This document shows, one piece after another, positions 11,926 to 14,511 of a DNA stretch of 14,511 nucleotides. A program made the translations under genes and the position numbers. How positions within the stretch are numbered: the stretch's first letter is position 1; every line of letters begins with the position of its first letter. The stretch spans positions 1-14,511 of the forward strand of contig CAWISL010000012.1 in NCBI GenBank assembly GCA_963838795.1, in the 5' to 3' direction. The notes beneath the pieces were generated by a model. It saw only the letters and a program-made list of their open reading frames with translations, was not told where the DNA came from and made no database searches. Source of the DNA: JAIBJN01 sp963838795 (GTDB lineage Bacteria; Actinomycetota; Thermoleophilia; Gaiellales; Gaiellaceae).

Positions 11926-13737
11926 GTGGTCCGCCGCCTGGCGAAGATCGCGCTCGCAACCACCCTCGTGCTCGTCCTTCTGGCCCTGGCCGCGGGGCTC
12001 GTCTTCGCCGGCTCGGCAAGCCACATCGCAGCGGGCGTGGAGATCGCCGGCGTCAACGTCGGCGGCCTGACCGCGGACGAGGCCCAGGAGAGGCTCGAGG
12101 CGGTCGCCCGGCGCTACGAGTCCGTCCCGGTCGCCTTCACGGCGGGCGGTGCGACGTTCCCGCTTCGGCCCTCGGACGTCGAGGCACGCGCGAACTGGGC
12201 TGCGGCGGCCGAGGAGGCCCTGGAGCGCGGCGACGGACCGGTCCCGCTGCGCGGCCTCGAGCGTCTCTGGCTCCGCACGACGGGGGCCAACGTCGAACCC
12301 TCGGTCGAGGTCTACGAGCCGGGGCTCGCTTACCGGTTGAACCAGATCGCCGCCGAGGTCGACGAGCCCGCCCGCGAGGCCGCGCTCGTCCTCAACGGGC
12401 TCGAGCCGGAGGTCGTGCCCGGCCAGGCCGGCCTCAAGCTCGACCAGGAGGCCTCGGCCGGCATCGTCCTCGCCGCTCTCGCCGGATTCGAGCGCGTGGA
12501 GACGGCGCTCCCCGTCGCGGTCGACCGGCCGGATGTGACCCAGCAGGAGATGGCGGCGGTCGCCACTCAGACGCGCACCGTGCTCTCGGCGCCGGTCAAG
12601 TTGACCTTCGGTGCAGCTGCCGTGAGCGTGCGCCCGCGGCAGATGGCGCGGTTGCTCGACCTGCCTTCGGGCGGCCAGACCGAGCTCGGCATCGATCAGA
12701 AGGCTGCCACCCGGCGCCTCCGCAACCTCTCGCGTGGCGTGGCGCGGCCGCCGCGCAACGCCGACTTCGCCGTCAACGCCGCCGGACGCGTGAGCGTCGT
12801 CCCGTCACGTGCAGGGCGGACGCTCGACGTCGCCGCGACCTCCGCCGCGCTCCTCGAGGCGGCCTCCCGGACGACAAACCGGACGGCCGCCCTCGTCGTC
12901 GTCGAGCGCCAGCCGCAGACGACGACGAAGGAGGCGCGCGCGCTCGGCATCCAGCGGCAGTTCGCCTCCTACGCGACCCTCTACTCCGGCACCTCCGACC
13001 GGATCCGGAACCTGCAGCTTGCGATCGGGCTCCTCGACGGAGCGCGCATCGCGCCCGGCGCGACCTGGTCGTTCAACGAGCGCGTCGGACCGCGCACCGA
13101 GGAGCGGGGTTTCCGTTCCGCGCCCGTGATCATCGACGGCGAGTACGAGGAAGGCGTCGGCGGCGGCGTCTCGCAGGTCGCCACGACCGTCTTCAACGCC
13201 GCGTGGGAAGCGGGGATCAAGATCGCGGAGCGGACCGCGCACGCGCTCTACATCAGCCGCTACCCGACCGGACGTGACGCGACCGTCAACTACCCGGACG
13301 TCGATCTCAAGCTGCGGAACGACACGAAGCGCTGGATCGTGCTCAAGGCCGGCTACGACGAGAGCGGGATCGTCGTGCGGGTCCTCGGCGGCGGTCCCGA
13401 GCGGCGCGTGGAGAGCATCGCAGGCGAGCTGAAGACCACCGGGAAGCCGAAGGTCGAGCGCCTGTCCGACCCGACGCTCTTCGTGGGCGACCGCGTCGTC
13501 GTGGAGGACGGAGAGCCCTCCCGCGCGGTCACCGTCGAGCGGATCGTCTACCTGGGCGACGAGGTCCTGTACCGCGAGAGCTGGTACACGGGCTACCGGT
13601 CGGAGAAGAAGATCGTCCGCGTGGGGACGAAGCCGCGGCCGGTGACCCCTCCGCCGACGCCTCCTGAGGACGAGGACAAGCCGAAGGACGGCGACCCGCC
13701 GCCCGGCGGTGGCGGGGGCGGCGGCGGCCGCCGCTAG
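11926..13737 (+). CDS. Membrane-anchored VanW-family protein with G5-like domain
   Basis: Surface protein of 603 residues of the YoaR/VanW type; VanW is linked to glycopeptide-resistance clusters, but its biochemical activity is unknown. A single N-terminal transmembrane segment (about 6-28) follows basic residues VRRLAK. Two peptidoglycan-binding-like repeats follow: GVEIAGVNVGGLTADEAQER at about 37-56 onward, and a second to about 320. The VanW domain spans about 345-490 (GATWSFNERVGPRTEERGF, GGGVSQVATTVFNAAWEAG, YPTGRDATVNYPD). A G5-like domain lies at about 505-570, ending KKIVRVGTKP. The tail is Pro/Asp/Lys-rich and ends in eight glycines. GGCGGAG before GTG 11926 supports this start; TTG 11854 is the alternative. 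It is divergent from the acyl-CoA dehydrogenase gene. Confidence 0.92.
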   Translation: MVRRLAKIALATTLVLVLLALAAGLVFAGSASHIAAGVEIAGVNVGGLTADEAQERLEAVARRYESVPVAFTAGGATFPLRPSDVEARANWAAAAEEALERGDGPVPLRGLERLWLRTTGANVEPSVEVYEPGLAYRLNQIAAEVDEPAREAALVLNGLEPEVVPGQAGLKLDQEASAGIVLAALAGFERVETALPVAVDRPDVTQQEMAAVATQTRTVLSAPVKLTFGAAAVSVRPRQMARLLDLPSGGQTELGIDQKAATRRLRNLSRGVARPPRNADFAVNAAGRVSVVPSRAGRTLDVAATSAALLEAASRTTNRTAALVVVERQPQTTTKEARALGIQRQFASYATLYSGTSDRIRNLQLAIGLLDGARIAPGATWSFNERVGPRTEERGFRSAPVIIDGEYEEGVGGGVSQVATTVFNAAWEAGIKIAERTAHALYISRYPTGRDATVNYPDVDLKLRNDTKRWIVLKAGYDESGIVVRVLGGGPERRVESIAGELKTTGKPKVERLSDPTLFVGDRVVVEDGEPSRAVTVERIVYLGDEVLYRESWYTGYRSEKKIVRVGTKPRPVTPPPTPPEDEDKPKDGDPPPGGGGGGGGRR

Positions 13738-14153
13738 CTTTCGACGCCCGCGATCGCCTCGGCCAGCCAGGTAGGCATGCGCGTCGGCCGCAGCGTCTCG
13801 GCGTTCACGCAGGCGTGGGCCGTCCAGCCGTCCGCGACGATCGCCGGCGGGTCGCTCATGCGCTCGACGACGTACTCGAAGCGGAAGCGGGCGCCGCGGA
13901 CGTCGGCGGCGCGGACGTGGATCCGCAGCTCGTCGTCGAAGCGCACCCCGTCGCGGTAGCGCACCGAGGCCTCCGTGGTGGTGGCGTCGACGCCCTGCTC
14001 CACCAGGCCCTTGTAGCCGCCGGGGAACTGGGCCAGGTACGCGACCCGCGCGATCTCGAACCAGACGAGATAGACCGCGTTGTGGACGACGCCCTGGGCG
14101 TCGGTCTCGTTGAAGCGCACGGTCAGGTCCGTCGCGAAGCGGTAGCCGTCCAT
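13734..14153 (-). CDS. Hotdog-fold acyl-CoA thioesterase (4HBT family)
   Basis: Cytoplasmic thioesterase of 139 residues, a single hotdog domain, the usual length for the 4-hydroxybenzoyl-CoA thioesterase/YbgC group. TVRFNETDAQGVVHNAVYLV holds the family signature with the catalytic aspartate D18, and the long helix continues as WFEIARVAYL. The remaining strands include ATTTEASVRYRDGVRFDDEL and RFRFEYVVER. It probably releases CoA from short or aromatic acyl-CoA; the substrate is not identifiable. ATG 14153 is chosen because it precedes the first strand; open frame upstream is Arg/Ser/Cys-rich and not protein-like. No clear ribosome-binding site. Its stop codon shares CTAG with the VanW gene. 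Confidence 0.93.
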   Translation of the reverse strand: MDGYRFATDLTVRFNETDAQGVVHNAVYLVWFEIARVAYLAQFPGGYKGLVEQGVDATTTEASVRYRDGVRFDDELRIHVRAADVRGARFRFEYVVERMSDPPAIVADGWTAHACVNAETLRPTRMPTWLAEAIAGVES

Positions 14154-14159
14154 CGAGCC

Positions 14160-14188
14160 GGAACTTTCGCAGCACCGCTCGTGTCCAA
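14160..14188 (+). promoter_or_regulatory. Possible ECF-sigma-type promoter for the DUF4349 lipoprotein
   Basis: GGAACTT (14160-14166), then 16 bases, then GTCCAA (14183-14188) resembles the GGAAC / GTC pattern recognised by many extracytoplasmic-function sigma factors. It lies just before the lipoprotein ribosome-binding site. Only a weak motif, so uncertain. Confidence 0.3.
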
Positions 14189-14200
14189 GCAACCGAGATG

Positions 14201-14207
14201 AAGGAGG
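14201..14207 (+). promoter_or_regulatory. Ribosome-binding site AAGGAGG of the DUF4349 lipoprotein
   Basis: AAGGAGG is two bases before ATG 14210 and five before ATG 14213. The spacing favours 14213. ATG 14198 overlaps the site and is unlikely. Confidence 0.7.
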
Positions 14208-14212
14208 ACATG

Positions 14213-14511
14213 ATGAGGAAGGTCTTGCTCGTACTGCTCGTCGGCGTGCTGTCACTTACCGCTGCGGCCTGCTCGTCGGGAGACAACGACGACGCGGGCG
14301 CGGGCGCCGACTATGGGGCCGCCGTCGCGGAAGAGACGGCCGCCGACGCTGGGGAAGCCGAGTCTGGCGGTGGCGAGGACGCCGTCGCCGTGGCTCAGGA
14401 GAGCTCCGTTCCCTCGGTCGGGCCGCGCGTGATCCAGACGGCCTCGCTGGTGCTCTCGGTTCCCAGGAACGAATTCGAGAAGGTCGTCGACCGCGCACGC
14501 GTGCTTGCAAC
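14213..14511 (+). CDS. DUF4349-like lipoprotein, N-terminal part (runs off the right edge)
   Basis: The start RKVLLVLLVGVLSLTAAAC is a lipoprotein signal peptide with the lipid-modified cysteine at residue 20 (lipobox TAAC). A low-complexity Ala/Gly/Glu/Asp linker follows to about residue 65. PRVIQTASLVLSVPRNEFEK near 73-92 then resembles the opening strand of DUF4349, a family of actinobacterial and other envelope proteins usually ending with a coiled coil and a transmembrane helix. The rest lies outside the window. It is divergent from the thioesterase gene and has its own promoter region of about 45 bases. Function unknown; the family call rests on the short conserved start. Confidence 0.75.
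   Translation, partial: MRKVLLVLLVGVLSLTAAACSSGDNDDAGAGADYGAAVAEETAADAGEAESGGGEDAVAVAQESSVPSVGPRVIQTASLVLSVPRNEFEKVVDRARVLA

Noticed and set aside
13701..13734. GC-rich repeat at the end of the VanW gene
   Set aside because: It is in frame and encodes the Pro/Gly tail of the protein, so it needs no separate explanation.
12805..14286. Minus-strand open frame of 493 codons opposite the VanW gene
   Set aside because: Arg/Asp-rich shadow, with no recognisable domain, that also crosses the thioesterase gene out of frame.

Overview
This is a strongly GC-rich window, densely packed with genes on both strands. Several things point to a high-GC Gram-positive actinomycete, perhaps of the Thermoleophilia type, although that lineage guess is inference only: secreted wall hydrolases of the CwlO/PcsB type, a VanW/G5 protein, bacterial Ku, lipoproteins with short leaders, frequent GTG/TTG starts, many genes without a Shine-Dalgarno site but with a -10-like hexamer just before the start codon, and a tRNA gene with no encoded CCA. 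I see no mobile element, CRISPR array or origin. No stretch longer than about 190 bases lacks a gene.

Layout. 1-767: a NarL-type response regulator running off the left edge, with its promoter. 768-3051: two divergent secreted cell-wall proteins sharing one coiled-coil module, one ending in a 3D domain and the other in NlpC/P60. 3071-4523: a secreted bacterial lysyl oxidase split by an apparent one-base frameshift. 4658-5497: the DNA-end-binding protein Ku. 5504-5823: a 57-residue helix-turn-helix protein behind a structured leader that has an intrinsic terminator and a possible leader peptide. 5824-7286: an alpha/beta hydrolase and a small lipoprotein in one operon. 7283-8029: a NIF3-family protein. 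8052-8125: tRNA-Pro(CGG). 8162-8564: a CoA-binding protein with a second apparent frameshift. 8587-10115: a nitrilase-family amidase and a HAD phosphatase, overlapping. 10112-11814: an acyl-CoA dehydrogenase followed by an overlapping secreted protein (both minus). 11926-13737: a membrane-anchored VanW/G5 protein. 13734-14153: a hotdog thioesterase. 14213-14511: the start of a DUF4349-like lipoprotein.

Most of these genes are ordinary core and envelope functions with no single shared pathway. The main theme is the cell surface: two peptidoglycan-active proteins, VanW/G5, lysyl oxidase and lipoproteins. The more unusual signal is in gene organisation. Four places carry overlapping, oppositely oriented -10-like hexamers that could fire in both directions. 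At least seven starts look leaderless. Three convergent gene pairs share one CTAG as their two stop codons. The leader of the 57-residue gene combines a bidirectional -10, a nine-residue leaderless reading frame, a hairpin and an intrinsic terminator, and is the best candidate here for an undescribed regulatory element or small RNA.
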